From positions 372,001 to 436,000 of the forward strand of contig NZ_SOAP01000002.1 in the NCBI RefSeq assembly GCF_004364805.1: 64,000 nt of DNA. Direction: 5' to 3'. Position 1 is the first letter of the stretch. Each line of letters starts with the position of its first letter. This DNA comes from Pelagimonas phthalicica. Its GTDB lineage: Bacteria; Pseudomonadota; Alphaproteobacteria; Rhodobacterales; Rhodobacteraceae. Of this stretch, positions 36,018-45,419 are shown piece after piece. A model generated the notes under the pieces. That model had not been told where the DNA came from and searched no databases. It was given only the letters and a program-made list of their open reading frames with translations. A program made the position numbers and the translations under genes.

Positions 36018-37868
36018 TTATTGGAAATTGGCGTGAACCGCGTTGATCGCTTGCTGATCAATCGACACGGTGGCGCGTTGTTGAATATCGGCAGACAGGG
36101 CGCGGAACAGATCCTGTGCGACATCTGCATTGGCCTGATCGCCAAACAGATTCACCAGCATCTGGGCGCTTTCATCTTCTTTGTCCGCTGGCAGGATTTT
36201 GTCCAACTGGATGATCACGGCACTGTCCAGCCCGTCGATCACACGGGTTTCACCCGGCTCCAGTTCAAAAACCGCCTGCAGAACACCCGGGGCAAGCTCG
36301 GCACCAAAAGCGTTCCGCGTCAGGGCCTCTTCCTTGTTGGCGGTCAAACCAATCGCGTCAAAGGTTTTGCCTGCGCCCAATTCGCTGGCTTTCTCTTTGG
36401 CGATTGCGACCAGAGCATCCACGCGCTGTTTGGCTTCGTATTGGGTTTCAACTTGCGATTTCACCTCGGCAAAGGGGATCGGGGCAGGGGCCAGCACCTC
36501 TTCGAGACGCATGGCAAAAATGCCGCCATCTCCCAGCTGTGTGACGGTTGGGTAATCGTCCCCCGAAACCGTCGCCGCAAGGTTGCGGAAGCCTTCATAG
36601 GCGGCGATTTCACCGTCGCCATCACGCCCCGTCCAGCCAATTTCGCCCAGTTGCAGATCAGAGGCCTCGGCCAGCTCTTCCAAAGTGGCACCGGCGGCAA
36701 GCTCATCATCAAAGCCTTGTGCCTGGCCTTCAATCACGCGGCGGGCGCGGTCCAATGCCAGCGTGTCGCGCAGAGCTGGAACAGCCTCTTCAAAGCTGGT
36801 GGATTGTGCGGGCAGTACAGCGTTGACACGGAACAGAGCCGGGCCAAGATCAGATTGCGCCGGGCCCGCAACTGCTCCGACTTCAGCAGCAAAGACAACA
36901 TCCGCGGCAGCGCCGAGATCGCCAACAGTGACATCGCCCATATCGGTGTCAGACAGGGTCAGGTCACGTTCGGCCACAAGATCCTCGAATGTCGCTTCAC
37001 CGGCAGTGATGCGATCTTGCGCGGCCTGCGCCGTTGCTTCGTCACCAAAGACCAAACGTTCCACAAGACGACGCTCTGGCAGGTTGAACTCGGCCTCCCG
37101 CTCTTCATATGCGGCGCGCAGGCTGTCTTGGTCCACGTCAACGGAATCCAGAATCATGTCAGGGGTCAGCCAGACATAGGTGATGCGTTTGGTTTCCGGA
37201 CGGGTGAAGCGGTCGATATTGTCATCATACCATTTGGTCAGCTCTTCCTCCGAAGGGACCGGAAGGCCGGTTGTCAGTGCCTCGGCACCAAGTTCGGCCC
37301 AGGTAAAGGCGCGACGCTCACCGGCAAAGGCGGCCAAAGTGTCAACATAAGTTGCCGGCAGTTTGATACCAGCAAGAACCGAGCCCTGCAAAATCGTGCT
37401 GGCACTGTCGGCGCGCAGCCCTTCCTCGAACTCGCTTTCGCTTAGGCCGGCATTGTCCAGCGTGTAGTTATAAGCTTCGCGGCTGAACTGTCCATCTGGG
37501 CCGTGAAAGGCCTGGGTGTTGCGGATTTCTTCGGCCAGACGCTCGTCACCGATAGAGATGCCAAGGCGGCGGGCTTCGTCCTCAAGCGCGGCATTCACCA
37601 CCATCTGGGCCAAGACCTGGCTGGTCAGACCCTGTTCCTGCGCCTGCTGAAAGGTGATCGGCTGACCGGCCTGTGCTTCGGCGGCCGAGATCTGGTTGCG
37701 CAGGGCGCGGAAATATTCCTGAACGCCAATTTCCGCCTCACCAACCGAGCCGATGCTGCGCACATTGCCCGAGAAATTGGTCGCGCCAAAGCCACCCAAT
37801 CCTACAAACAGCAAGGCCATGAGACCGTAGACAAAAATCTTGCCCATGCTTGTTCTTTTCTCGGCCAT
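36018..37868 (-). CDS. ppiD: Peptidyl-prolyl isomerase / SurA-N domain periplasmic chaperone (PpiD-like)
   Basis: A 616-residue protein from the ATG at 37868. It has a short cytoplasmic N terminus (MAEKRTSMGK) and one membrane helix (IFVYGLMALLFVGLGGFGA). A SurA-type N domain (RALRNQISAAEAQ, VNAALEDEARRLGISIGDERLAEEI) and a degenerate parvulin-like domain follow in the periplasm. This is the PpiD arrangement; it helps fold outer-membrane and secreted proteins at the Sec exit. The acidic composition is typical of marine Rhodobacterales. It is co-transcribed with trpE. Confidence 0.88.
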   Translation of the reverse strand: MAEKRTSMGKIFVYGLMALLFVGLGGFGATNFSGNVRSIGSVGEAEIGVQEYFRALRNQISAAEAQAGQPITFQQAQEQGLTSQVLAQMVVNAALEDEARRLGISIGDERLAEEIRNTQAFHGPDGQFSREAYNYTLDNAGLSESEFEEGLRADSASTILQGSVLAGIKLPATYVDTLAAFAGERRAFTWAELGAEALTTGLPVPSEEELTKWYDDNIDRFTRPETKRITYVWLTPDMILDSVDVDQDSLRAAYEEREAEFNLPERRLVERLVFGDEATAQAAQDRITAGEATFEDLVAERDLTLSDTDMGDVTVGDLGAAADVVFAAEVGAVAGPAQSDLGPALFRVNAVLPAQSTSFEEAVPALRDTLALDRARRVIEGQAQGFDDELAAGATLEELAEASDLQLGEIGWTGRDGDGEIAAYEGFRNLAATVSGDDYPTVTQLGDGGIFAMRLEEVLAPAPIPFAEVKSQVETQYEAKQRVDALVAIAKEKASELGAGKTFDAIGLTANKEEALTRNAFGAELAPGVLQAVFELEPGETRVIDGLDSAVIIQLDKILPADKEDESAQMLVNLFGDQANADVAQDLFRALSADIQQRATVSIDQQAINAVHANFQ

Positions 37869-37922
37869 TTTGTTCTCCGCAGGAATGAAGTGCTTTTTGT
37901 GTCGCAATGTCTACGACGCGTG

Positions 37923-39107
37923 TCAGGCCCCTGCAAGGGGCCAGTCGAGGCTGGCGAGCCGTTCTGTGAATTCTGCTATGCCAACCGCGTTAACATTGGC
38001 AAAGGCGACGCGGAAGGCGCGTGGTGCGTTTGGGTCGCCCTCAGGCATGAACATGGAGGCGGGCAACAGCAAAACACCGGCCTCCGTCACCAGTTTCGGG
38101 GCAAGTCTGTCTGCGCTTTCGGCAAAAGGATGTGTGACCCAGGCGAAATAGGCCCCAACGCCCTGCAACCGCCAACCTTTGGCGGCGAGTTTGGGGAAAT
38201 GGGTTTCGATGGCCGCGCGCCTGTCGATCAGGTCCTGACGTTGATCTGCCAACCAATCCGTTAAGTTGCGCAATCCCCATTCGGCGGAGGTTTGCCCCAA
38301 GGTCGGCGCGCAAATGGTTGTTGTGTCGAGATATTTCTCGACCTCGGCCAAGAATTTCGCATTGGCAAAGATCGCCCCGGTGCGATGTCCGGTCATGCGA
38401 AAGCTTTTGGAGAAACTGTAAAGCTGGATCAGGGTTTGATCCCAATCTGCCTGTTTCAGCAGATCATGAACCGGGTCAGTTCCGCTGTGAAAATCGCGAT
38501 AGGTTTCGTCAATGATCAGTTTTAACCCGTGATCTCGCGCCAGCTCAAAAAAGCTGTGCAGCAGCGCGGGCGGGTATTCGACGCCGGTCGGGTTGTTGGG
38601 AGAGATCAGCAAGATCGCCTTGGTGCGCGGCGAAATCAGGGATTTGGCGATGTCCGGATCCGGCAGCAAATCCGCGCCCAAACTCATCGGTTTGGCGATG
38701 ACCCCGGACATGTCCAAACACATTTTGTGATTGAAATACCAAGGCACCGGCAGGATGACCTCATCCCCTGCGCCACAAAGCGCGGCAATCGTCGCGGTAA
38801 AGGCCTGATTGCAGCCCGCCGTGATGGCAATTTGATCTGGGCGGACGGGTGCTGCGTAAAAGCCCGACCAACTTTGGGCCAAGGTCTCTCGCAAGGACGG
38901 CAGGCCCAGAACCGGACCATAAAGATGGGTTTCGGGATCTTTCAGCGCCTCGGCCATCACCTCTTGCAACGCCAAGGGGGGCGGGTCAGCCGGGACTGCC
39001 TGGCTGAGATTGATCAGAGGGCGGTCAGGCGAAAACGTCACCCCGTCCAGCCACTTGCGCGCGGCTGGAATTGGGGGCGCAAAGGTGGTTTGCGTCCAAC
39101 TGCTCAT
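37923..39107 (-). CDS. Class I/II pyridoxal-phosphate aminotransferase
   Basis: A 394-residue fold-type I aminotransferase: INLSQAVPADPPPLALQEVM, ITAGCNQAFTATIAALCGAGDEVILP, LISPNNPTGVEYPP, KLIIDETYRDF, and YSFSKSFRMTGHRTGAIF with the PLP-binding Lys in SFSKSF. The overall form is of the aspartate/alanine aminotransferase group (AspC/YbdL type). The amino donor cannot be decided from sequence. It lies upstream of ppiD with a 54-bp gap and 24 bp after gpt, so the three may be co-transcribed. Confidence 0.88.
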   Translation of the reverse strand: MSSWTQTTFAPPIPAARKWLDGVTFSPDRPLINLSQAVPADPPPLALQEVMAEALKDPETHLYGPVLGLPSLRETLAQSWSGFYAAPVRPDQIAITAGCNQAFTATIAALCGAGDEVILPVPWYFNHKMCLDMSGVIAKPMSLGADLLPDPDIAKSLISPRTKAILLISPNNPTGVEYPPALLHSFFELARDHGLKLIIDETYRDFHSGTDPVHDLLKQADWDQTLIQLYSFSKSFRMTGHRTGAIFANAKFLAEVEKYLDTTTICAPTLGQTSAEWGLRNLTDWLADQRQDLIDRRAAIETHFPKLAAKGWRLQGVGAYFAWVTHPFAESADRLAPKLVTEAGVLLLPASMFMPEGDPNAPRAFRVAFANVNAVGIAEFTERLASLDWPLAGA

Positions 39108-39131
39108 GCCTGACCTCTGATCATCAGCAGG

Positions 39132-39641
39132 TCAGTCATCCTTGCCGGTATAGGGTTTGACATATTGCAGCGCCATATCCCATGGGAAGAAGATCCAGGT
39201 GTCCTGGCTTACCTCGGTGATATAGGAATTCACCTGCGGTTTGCCCATCGGTTTGGCGTAAACGGTGGCGACATGGGCCTTGGGCATATGTTTTCGCACC
39301 ACTTCCAATGTCTTGCCGGTATCTACCAGATCGTCGATAACCAGCACGCCTTCGCCGTCGCCCACCAGATCGGCATTTGGCGATTTGATCACCTGCGGTT
39401 CCGATTGCGTCTGGTGATGGTAGCTTTTGACACTGATCGTATCGACCATGCGAATGTCGAGCTCGCGCGCGATGATCATCGCTGGGGCCATGCCGCCGCG
39501 GGTGATGGCGACCACAGCCTTCCACGCCCCATCTTCGCCCGGACCTTGCCCTTGCAAACGCCACGCCAGCGCGCGGGCGTCGCGATGCAGCTGATCCCAG
39601 CTGACATGAAATCCTTTTTCATGGGGCAAACGGTCGGTCAT
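39132..39641 (-). CDS. gpt: Xanthine-guanine phosphoribosyltransferase
   Basis: Purine salvage enzyme converting xanthine or guanine plus PRPP to the nucleotide. The 169-residue product has [21 protein letters not shown], the N-terminal loop [20 protein letters not shown], the PRPP-binding motif [18 protein letters not shown] (about residues 99-116) and [13 protein letters not shown] near the C terminus, all as in Gpt. It lies upstream of the aminotransferase gene on the same strand. Confidence 0.95.
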   Translation of the reverse strand: MTDRLPHEKGFHVSWDQLHRDARALAWRLQGQGPGEDGAWKAVVAITRGGMAPAMIIARELDIRMVDTISVKSYHHQTQSEPQVIKSPNADLVGDGEGVLVIDDLVDTGKTLEVVRKHMPKAHVATVYAKPMGKPQVNSYITEVSQDTWIFFPWDMALQYVKPYTGKDD

Positions 39642-39687
39642 TCTGGTCTCCTAGCGGTGTCTTGGCGATCCATTGGATCTGCTTGGT

Positions 39688-40299
39688 TCAGGTCAGGGCG
39701 ATTTTCGCGCCAAAAGCGGCAATCATCGCGCCAAATACCCGATCTGTCCAGGTTTTCAAACGGGCATATATTGCGCGTGGTTTTGGCAGCGAAAAGACCC
39801 GCGCCACGGTCAGATACCACAGGGTTTCGTTCAGCCCAATAACCAGTACCAGCAAAACCCGCGACAACAGCGAGGCATCGGTGGGCAAGAGCCCGACAAA
39901 GACCGCACCAAAGAAAATCGCTGGTTTGGGATTGGTGGCAAAGGCCAGAAATCCCATGCGCATGGCGGCCATTTTGCTGCGTGGCGCGACTTCGCCCAAT
40001 TGCGGCATTGGTGATTTGGCGTGTTTCCACATCATGTAGGCCACATAAAGCAGGAATAGTCCGCCGAGGATCTTGAGGCCGACAAACAGCGCCGGAACAA
40101 GTTCGAACAGAACGGCAAGGCCAGCCATCGCCCCGGCGGCCCAAAGCATCGCACCGATTCCATAACCGATCGACAGCATGGCCGCGGTGGGAAATCCTTC
40201 ACTCGCCGCGGTGCGCAGGCAAAGCACAAAGGTCGGCCCTGGGCTCATCGCGGCCAAGAGGTGGATGAGCGCGATAGAGAGAAAGACGGAAAGCAGCAT
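39688..40299 (-). CDS. LysE/RhtB family amino-acid exporter
   Basis: A 203-residue membrane protein with about six hydrophobic segments and the family start LSIALIHLLAAMSPGPTFVLCLRTAASEG, then GYGIGAMLWAAGAMAGLAVLF and FLAFATNPKPAIFFGAVFVGLLP. The LysE/RhtB family exports amino acids or derivatives (homoserine lactone, threonine, lysine); the substrate is not predictable. It directly abuts a second LysE-type gene upstream (next gene ends one base before its ATG). Confidence 0.9.
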   Translation of the reverse strand: MLLSVFLSIALIHLLAAMSPGPTFVLCLRTAASEGFPTAAMLSIGYGIGAMLWAAGAMAGLAVLFELVPALFVGLKILGGLFLLYVAYMMWKHAKSPMPQLGEVAPRSKMAAMRMGFLAFATNPKPAIFFGAVFVGLLPTDASLLSRVLLVLVIGLNETLWYLTVARVFSLPKPRAIYARLKTWTDRVFGAMIAAFGAKIALT

Positions 40300-40902
40300 T
40301 TATTTCCCAACCAAAAGCTTCAGGCCCAGCAAGCCAAGGATCGCCCCGGCCACGCGGTCGAATACCGGTTTCAGCCGCAGATAGCCAGCCCGAGCCGGTG
40401 GGGTCGATAGAAGGGCAGCAAAGGAGCCATAGGCGATGACCTCGACCAAGAGGTGGTTGGTCACGATAAAGGCCTTTTCGCTGAGGGTCAGTCCGGCGGG
40501 AAAGATCACGACCAGGACCGAGGCCGCGAACAGCACCGATTTCGGGTTGGCCAGGTTGACCAAGAGCCCACCCAAAAATGCCTTGCGACCCGGTGTTGCG
40601 CTGTCGCTCAGCGGTTTCGAGGCGTCGCGCCACAACCCATAGGCCACCCAGATCAGGTAAGCCGCGCCAAGTGTCTTGATCAATAGAAAGGCCCAGGGAA
40701 ACAGGGCAAAGACAGCCTCGAGCCCCAATAGGGCAGCGGCCGTCCAGGTGGCGGCCATCAGGGCAAGGCCAAGACCCGTAGCAAGCCCGACCCAAAACCC
40801 GCCTGTGATGGCTTGGCGCAAGGCAAACAGCAAAGCCGGGCCGGGGGCCGCGAGGGCCGCCAATAAGGTCAGGTTAAATGCCAGTAAATGTGTCCAATCC
40901 AT
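40300..40902 (-). CDS. LysE family exporter, second copy
   Basis: A 200-residue LysE-type membrane protein from the ATG at 40902 (MDWTHLLAFNLTLLAALAAPGPALLFALRQAI), with AAPGP replacing the MSPGP of the neighbour, VGLATGLGLALMAATWTAAALLGL and LVNLANPKSVLFAASVLVVIF. The two exporters are homologous in plan but diverged, so the duplication is old or they were assembled independently. A heteromeric or dual-substrate export role is speculation. The longer frame to 40977 lacks family similarity. Confidence 0.88.
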   Translation of the reverse strand: MDWTHLLAFNLTLLAALAAPGPALLFALRQAITGGFWVGLATGLGLALMAATWTAAALLGLEAVFALFPWAFLLIKTLGAAYLIWVAYGLWRDASKPLSDSATPGRKAFLGGLLVNLANPKSVLFAASVLVVIFPAGLTLSEKAFIVTNHLLVEVIAYGSFAALLSTPPARAGYLRLKPVFDRVAGAILGLLGLKLLVGK

Positions 40903-40978
40903 AGATCGCCCCTCATGCCAATCACCGCAAAAACCAAACGGTGGGCCGAGCACAGCGCAAAACACGCGCAGGGGCAAG

Positions 40979-41725
40979 TCAGTTCAGGTGGTATTTCTGA
41001 TCTTTGATGGAAACGGTGGGCACTTTCTTGGTTGATTCAAAAGCTTGGTAAATCGGCTGCAGATCCTGCCAAAAGCCATGCCAGGGCGATTGAGCCGCTT
41101 CTTTGATACGGGATTCTGTGAGGCGGAATGGGAAGGCGTGAACTGGCACACGGTCTTGGCCGTGCGCCAAGGCGGCTTCGACCAGCACATAGATTTCCTC
41201 GATCAAGGGATCGGTCATGGCGTAACATCCGATTGAGACGCAATTGCCATGCACCATCAGGAAACTGCCTGTGCGACCCAGTGATTGATCAAAGGCGTTG
41301 GGAAAGCCGAGGTTGAATGACAGGTGAAAGCTGGAATTCGGGTTCAGGGCCGATTTTGGGACATGATAAATGCCCTCTGGCGATTGCCCGTCGCCTTCAC
41401 GCAGTTTGGGGCCAAGGTCACCGGAGAAATGGCAGATTGGGTAGGTTTTGAAGAGGTTGAATGTGCCGTCATTCTCAACCCACAATTCCAACACACTCTC
41501 TTCTTTGAAGATCCGCAAGAACACAGGTGCCCCGAAGGCCAGCCCGTGCTGGGCGAAGGCGCGCGTTAGCAGCGGCACCTGTTTGGAACGAATGTCGGAA
41601 ATATCCGCCCGCAGCCCAAGCGGCTCGGCGATACGCACTGGCAAATGGGCGCGATATTGATAAGCCAAAACAGAAATGCCCGCCACAATGGCGAGCATTC
41701 CAAGGATAACAAAAATCCGACGCAT
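40979..41725 (-). CDS. L,D-transpeptidase family protein (YafK-like)
   Basis: A 248-residue protein with an N-terminal membrane anchor (IFVILGMLAIVAGISVLAY) and a YkuD-type catalytic domain. The active-site motif is FLMVHGNCVSIGCYAM (His and Cys), preceded by SPEGIYHVPKSALNPNSSFHLSFNLGFPN, typical of the YafK/DpaA branch. These act on peptidoglycan, including detachment of bound lipoproteins in E. coli. Its start overlaps the fabI stop by one base. The substrate in this organism is unknown. Confidence 0.87.
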   Translation of the reverse strand: MRRIFVILGMLAIVAGISVLAYQYRAHLPVRIAEPLGLRADISDIRSKQVPLLTRAFAQHGLAFGAPVFLRIFKEESVLELWVENDGTFNLFKTYPICHFSGDLGPKLREGDGQSPEGIYHVPKSALNPNSSFHLSFNLGFPNAFDQSLGRTGSFLMVHGNCVSIGCYAMTDPLIEEIYVLVEAALAHGQDRVPVHAFPFRLTESRIKEAAQSPWHGFWQDLQPIYQAFESTKKVPTVSIKDQKYHLN

Positions 41726-42531
41726 CAGCCTTTGGAGATGTCAGGCGCGTCAACGGCTTTCATGCCGACCACGTGATAGCCCGCATCCACATGCAGGTTT
41801 TCCCCGGTCACACCGCTGCCCAGATCGCTGAGCAGGTAGAGCGCAGATTTGCCTACATCTTCGGTGGTGACATTGCGGCGTAGTGGCGAGTTGTATTCGT
41901 TCCATTTCATAATATAGCGGAAATCACCAATACCCGAAGCGGCCAGTGTTTTGATCGGACCGGCCGAGATCGCGTTGACGCGGATACCGTCCTTGCCCAG
42001 ATCTTCGGCCAGGTACTTGACGGACGCCTCAAGCGCGGCTTTGGCGACGCCCATGACATTATAATGCGGCATGACCTGCTCGGCACCGTAATAGGTCAGT
42101 GTCAGCGCGCTGCCACCTTCGGACATCAGCTTTTCGGCGCGCTGCATGACGGCAGTAAAGCTGTAGACCGAAATATCCATGGTCATAGAGAAGTTGCCGC
42201 GCGTGGTGTCGACGTAACGACCGCGCAGCTCGCCCTTGTCAGAAAAGCCGATGGCGTGAACGACAAAATCCAGCTTGCCCCATTTTTCCTCAAGCGCGGC
42301 GAAGAGGGCGTCGATCGAGGCCTCGTCATTCACATCGCAAGGCAGGACAATGTCACTGCCCAATTGCTCGGCCAGTGGCCCGACGCGTTTCATCAAGGCT
42401 TCGCCCTGATAAGAAAAGGCCAGTTCCGCGCCTGCATCTGCGCAAGCCTTGGCAATTCCCCAAGCAATGGATTTGTCATTGGCAAGACCCATGATCAGCC
42501 CACGTTTTCCAGCCATCAAACCATTCGACAT
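41725..42531 (-). CDS. fabI: Enoyl-[acyl-carrier-protein] reductase (NADH)
   Basis: Final reduction in each fatty-acid elongation cycle. From the ATG at 42531 the product is 268 residues: [25 protein letters not shown] (nucleotide fold, FabI-type G-x5-S-I-A-W-G), the first catalytic Tyr in [11 protein letters not shown], the second Tyr and Lys in [12 protein letters not shown] (Y-x6-K), then [18 protein letters not shown]. The Y-x6-K spacing separates FabI from other short-chain dehydrogenases and marks the triclosan-target family. Divergent from pdxH with a 150-bp gap. Confidence 0.96.
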   Translation of the reverse strand: MSNGLMAGKRGLIMGLANDKSIAWGIAKACADAGAELAFSYQGEALMKRVGPLAEQLGSDIVLPCDVNDEASIDALFAALEEKWGKLDFVVHAIGFSDKGELRGRYVDTTRGNFSMTMDISVYSFTAVMQRAEKLMSEGGSALTLTYYGAEQVMPHYNVMGVAKAALEASVKYLAEDLGKDGIRVNAISAGPIKTLAASGIGDFRYIMKWNEYNSPLRRNVTTEDVGKSALYLLSDLGSGVTGENLHVDAGYHVVGMKAVDAPDISKG

Positions 42532-42681
42532 CTTTGGCACTCCAACCCTGTCCGTATTCCTGCAAGGTCTTTATGTGATCACTTCTTTGGCATCAAGGGC
42601 GCAGCTTTAAAGGCTTGCACAAACATGAAAGCTGAGAAACACCTTGGGCAAAGCACAATGTCATATGCACAGGAGGCTGTG

Positions 42682-43287
42682 ATGAGCGAGAGATCCGGAA
42701 TTTTCGCGGGGGATGACCCGTTTGCCTTGTCGCAGGCATGGCTTGATGAGGCGGTGAAATCAGAAATCAACGACCCGAATGCCATAGCTTTGTCGACGGT
42801 GGATGCAGACGGTATGCCCAATGTGCGCATGGTCTTGCTTAAGGATATCGAGGCGGACGCCTTTGTCTTTTATACCAATTACGGGTCGGTCAAAGCGCAA
42901 GAGCTGGACGCGCAGGGCAAGGCAAGCTTTGTCATGCATTGGAAATCCCTGCGCCGCCAGATCCGAGTGCGGGGCCTGGTCGAACGCGAAGAGGGGCCGC
43001 AGGCGGATGTATATTATGCCTCACGCTCGCTCAAAAGTCGGCTAGGGGCCTGGGCCTCGCATCAATCGCAACCGCTGAGTTCACGCTCTGCCCTGATGGC
43101 AGAAGTCGCCAAAGTCACCGCAACCAAGGGGCCGAATCCCCCGCGTCCGGAATTTTGGGGCGGCTACAGGATTCGCCCGCTGGAAATCGAGTTCTGGGCG
43201 GATGGTGCCTTTAGATTGCATGACCGCTTTCGATGGACACGGGCAGATTGTAAAGGTAAATGGAAGGTTAACAGACTGCATCCCTAG
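42682..43287 (+). CDS. pdxH: Pyridoxamine 5'-phosphate oxidase
   Basis: FMN enzyme oxidising pyridoxine/pyridoxamine phosphate to PLP. From the ATG at 42682, preceded by AGGAGG, the product is 201 residues: [56 protein letters not shown], the family end [20 protein letters not shown], and [18 protein letters not shown]. An in-frame ATG at 42660 would add seven residues but overlaps the ribosome binding site, so I prefer 42682. Confidence 0.96.
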   Translation: MSERSGIFAGDDPFALSQAWLDEAVKSEINDPNAIALSTVDADGMPNVRMVLLKDIEADAFVFYTNYGSVKAQELDAQGKASFVMHWKSLRRQIRVRGLVEREEGPQADVYYASRSLKSRLGAWASHQSQPLSSRSALMAEVAKVTATKGPNPPRPEFWGGYRIRPLEIEFWADGAFRLHDRFRWTRADCKGKWKVNRLHP

Positions 43288-43442
43288 CAGGGATTGAATC
43301 ATGCCCAAACGGATAGTTTTGGACCATTTGTTCAACTTTGCCTGTCGCCCTGACACAAAATAGGCCATTTTGTAGGCCTTGAAATCCGACTGTCATATGT
43401 ATCAAGACAGACGGCGGGGATACGTCAGTACATCACTGGAAG

Positions 43443-43976
43443 GTGAGTTTGAAACAGAACGACAAAGAAGTGACGCGGCTGTTGGGCAAGGTTAAGTGGT
43501 TTGATCCTGTAAAAGGGTTCGGTTTTGTGGTTGCCGACGAAGGTGGGCCAGATATTTTGCTACATGCAAATGTCTTGCGCAATTTCGGGCAGAGCTCAGT
43601 AGCCGACGGAGCGCAGATCGAGATCGAGGTTCAAGAGACCGATCGCGGTGTGCAAGCAACAGAAGTGTTGCGGATCGAACCACCAGAGGTCACAGACAGT
43701 GCACCTTTGGCGGATTTTGAGCATTTGGACCCAGATACCATGGCGCAGGCTTCACTCGAGCCGGCACGCGTCAAATGGTTCGACAAGGCCAAAGGCTTTG
43801 GGTTTGCAAATGTCTTTGGAAAACCCGAAGATGTGTTCATTCATATCGAAGTTCTGCGCCGGTCGGGACTTGCGGATTTGCAACCGGGCGAAGCCCTGGC
43901 AATCCGTGTGGTCGACGGCAAGCGTGGACGCATGGCGATGGAAGTGAACGCATGGGAAGCAGCCCTCACACGTTAA
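43443..43976 (+). CDS. Double cold-shock domain protein
   Basis: A 177-residue protein with two cold-shock domains: GKVKWFDPVKGFGFVVADEGG (residues ~15-35) with ILLHANVL, then a second, ARVKWFDKAKGFGFANVFG with VFIHIEVL. The RNP1 (KGFGF) and RNP2-like motifs are present in both, so it should bind single-stranded RNA or DNA. The start is ambiguous: GTG at 43443 is adjacent to GGAAGG, which is better spaced for TTG at 43449 (two residues shorter). The 155-bp leader could fold, as cold-shock mRNAs do. The DUF192 gene overlaps its end by 25 bp. Confidence 0.9.
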   Translation: MSLKQNDKEVTRLLGKVKWFDPVKGFGFVVADEGGPDILLHANVLRNFGQSSVADGAQIEIEVQETDRGVQATEVLRIEPPEVTDSAPLADFEHLDPDTMAQASLEPARVKWFDKAKGFGFANVFGKPEDVFIHIEVLRRSGLADLQPGEALAIRVVDGKRGRMAMEVNAWEAALTR

Positions 43977-44701
43977 ACCGTATTGTCAAAACCGTCGCAT
44001 TGTCAGCGACGGTTTCACTCGTAACTGGTTTGCCAAGCACCACTTTGGCAGATGGGGACACATCAGAAGGGGCAGGGGCACCGATAGAAGGAGCCACTGC
44101 CCCTCTTATTGTTCCGGCCCCAGGAATTGCGCCTCCGGCCGAGCTATTGCCTTTGGTGCCGGATCAGCCGGTGACAGAGCCGGATGCAACCACGATGGAC
44201 GATCCCGAACAGGTTGAAACGCCAGATGCAGAGGGTGATGTCGTTGCAACAGATGACGCGGCTGAGAAAATCGCGGATCAAAGCGAAGCCCCAAAACCGA
44301 CATGCCCCGAGGATGTGCTGTGGTTGCGTGGCGAGTTTGGCAAGGCGCGCTTTACGGTTGATGTGGCCAATACCCGCGATTCCCGCGCTCAGGGGTTGAT
44401 GCATGTTGAAAGCATGCCCGCCAGCAAGGGGATGCTCTTTGTTTATGAGTTTCCGCGCGAAGTGGCCTTCTGGATGAAGAACACGCTGATTCCGCTCGAT
44501 ATCATTTATGCCGATGAACGCGGCGTTGTGCAGTCGATTCACGCCAATGCGGTTCCCGGTGATCTGACGCCGCTTCCGGGTGAGGGGCTTATCCAATATG
44601 TGCTTGAGATCAATGGCGGCATGGCGAATGCCTTGGGAATCCTGCCCGGAACGCAGATTCAGCACCCGGCTATTTCCAACCCTGCATGGCCCTGTTCATA
44701 A
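43952..44701 (+). CDS. DUF192 family exported protein
   Basis: From the ATG at 43952 the product is 249 residues. A Sec-type signal peptide (VALSATVSLVTGLPSTTLA) comes first. A long acidic, Pro-rich low-complexity linker (about residues 35-120) follows. The C-terminal DUF192 domain has DSRAQGLMHVESMPASKGMLF, AFWMKNTLIPLDIIYADERG and LEINGGMANALGI. DUF192 proteins are small periplasmic or surface proteins of unsettled function. The linker is unusually long compared with the ~150-residue family norm. Confidence 0.85.
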   Translation: MGSSPHTLNRIVKTVALSATVSLVTGLPSTTLADGDTSEGAGAPIEGATAPLIVPAPGIAPPAELLPLVPDQPVTEPDATTMDDPEQVETPDAEGDVVATDDAAEKIADQSEAPKPTCPEDVLWLRGEFGKARFTVDVANTRDSRAQGLMHVESMPASKGMLFVYEFPREVAFWMKNTLIPLDIIYADERGVVQSIHANAVPGDLTPLPGEGLIQYVLEINGGMANALGILPGTQIQHPAISNPAWPCS

Positions 44702-44779
44702 AACTTTTGCCTAAGTGAATTTTTCCGCGTTTTTGGGCTTTTCATCTGCTGAAAGGGTCGCTAAATACGCCTCCACGGT

Positions 44780-44856
<77 letters not shown>

Positions 44857-45419
44857 CTTCACTAAATCTAGATGAAACTGTCATGTTTCCGTTGCGGAGC
44901 GCCTATATCTGGTGTGTCCGCTTGTTTCGATTCGGCGAGTTCGACCTTGGTCGTGCCTCTTTGGCCACATCTTGGTTAACTTAACCATTATTAACAGATT
45001 TTGGGGTTATCCTTCAGGCTATTCTTCAACAGCTGTGGATAACTCTGCCGCAACATTAGGTTTTTCCCAATAATCCAAGCAAAGCCCAAATTAACCTTCT
45101 GTGGGTGAATCGGGGGAGTTCCACATCCCCTAGTGGGGGTAAATTTGGTCAACACAAAATATATGGAGAAACTGTGAAAAAACCCGTTGACCGGGCAGGC
45201 CAAAGACTTCAATTTGTGCGGGCCGGTCGGGAAGCCCACTAGATATAGTAGCCAAGACCGCATGAGGGACAAAACGCTCTGACAAGCAATCTGCACCGGT
45301 TCCACGCCGGGATCAGCGCTGCCACGCGCGCTGACAGGGAAGATTTGTCTCTGATGCTTCGCAAGAAGGCATCACAACGGGGACAGCCAGAGTCACAAAG
45401 AGAGACAGGGGCAGCACAG
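44857..45419 (+). promoter_or_regulatory. Long nrdJ upstream region with DnaA box and CtrA-like sites
   Basis: A 563-bp gene-free stretch before nrdJ. TTAACCAT (44981-44988), the extended CtrA half-site word, sits in a TTAA-rich run (44976-44995). A perfect DnaA box TTATCCACA is on the minus strand at 45034-45042. A near-match TGTGGGTGA lies at about 45101-45109. ACACAAAATATATGGA (45152-45167) is a weak NrdR-box candidate. The transcribed leader from about 45180 contains several possible stems but no cobalamin riboswitch core. Site functions are inferred from motifs only. Confidence 0.45.

Noticed and set aside
36021-37445. 474-codon plus-strand frame opposite ppiD
   Set aside because: Antisense shadow of a well-supported gene; no membrane, signal or domain pattern.
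44857-45419. Cobalamin riboswitch upstream of nrdJ
   Set aside because: I looked for the B12 box and GCCACTG on both strands and found neither, although the region is long.
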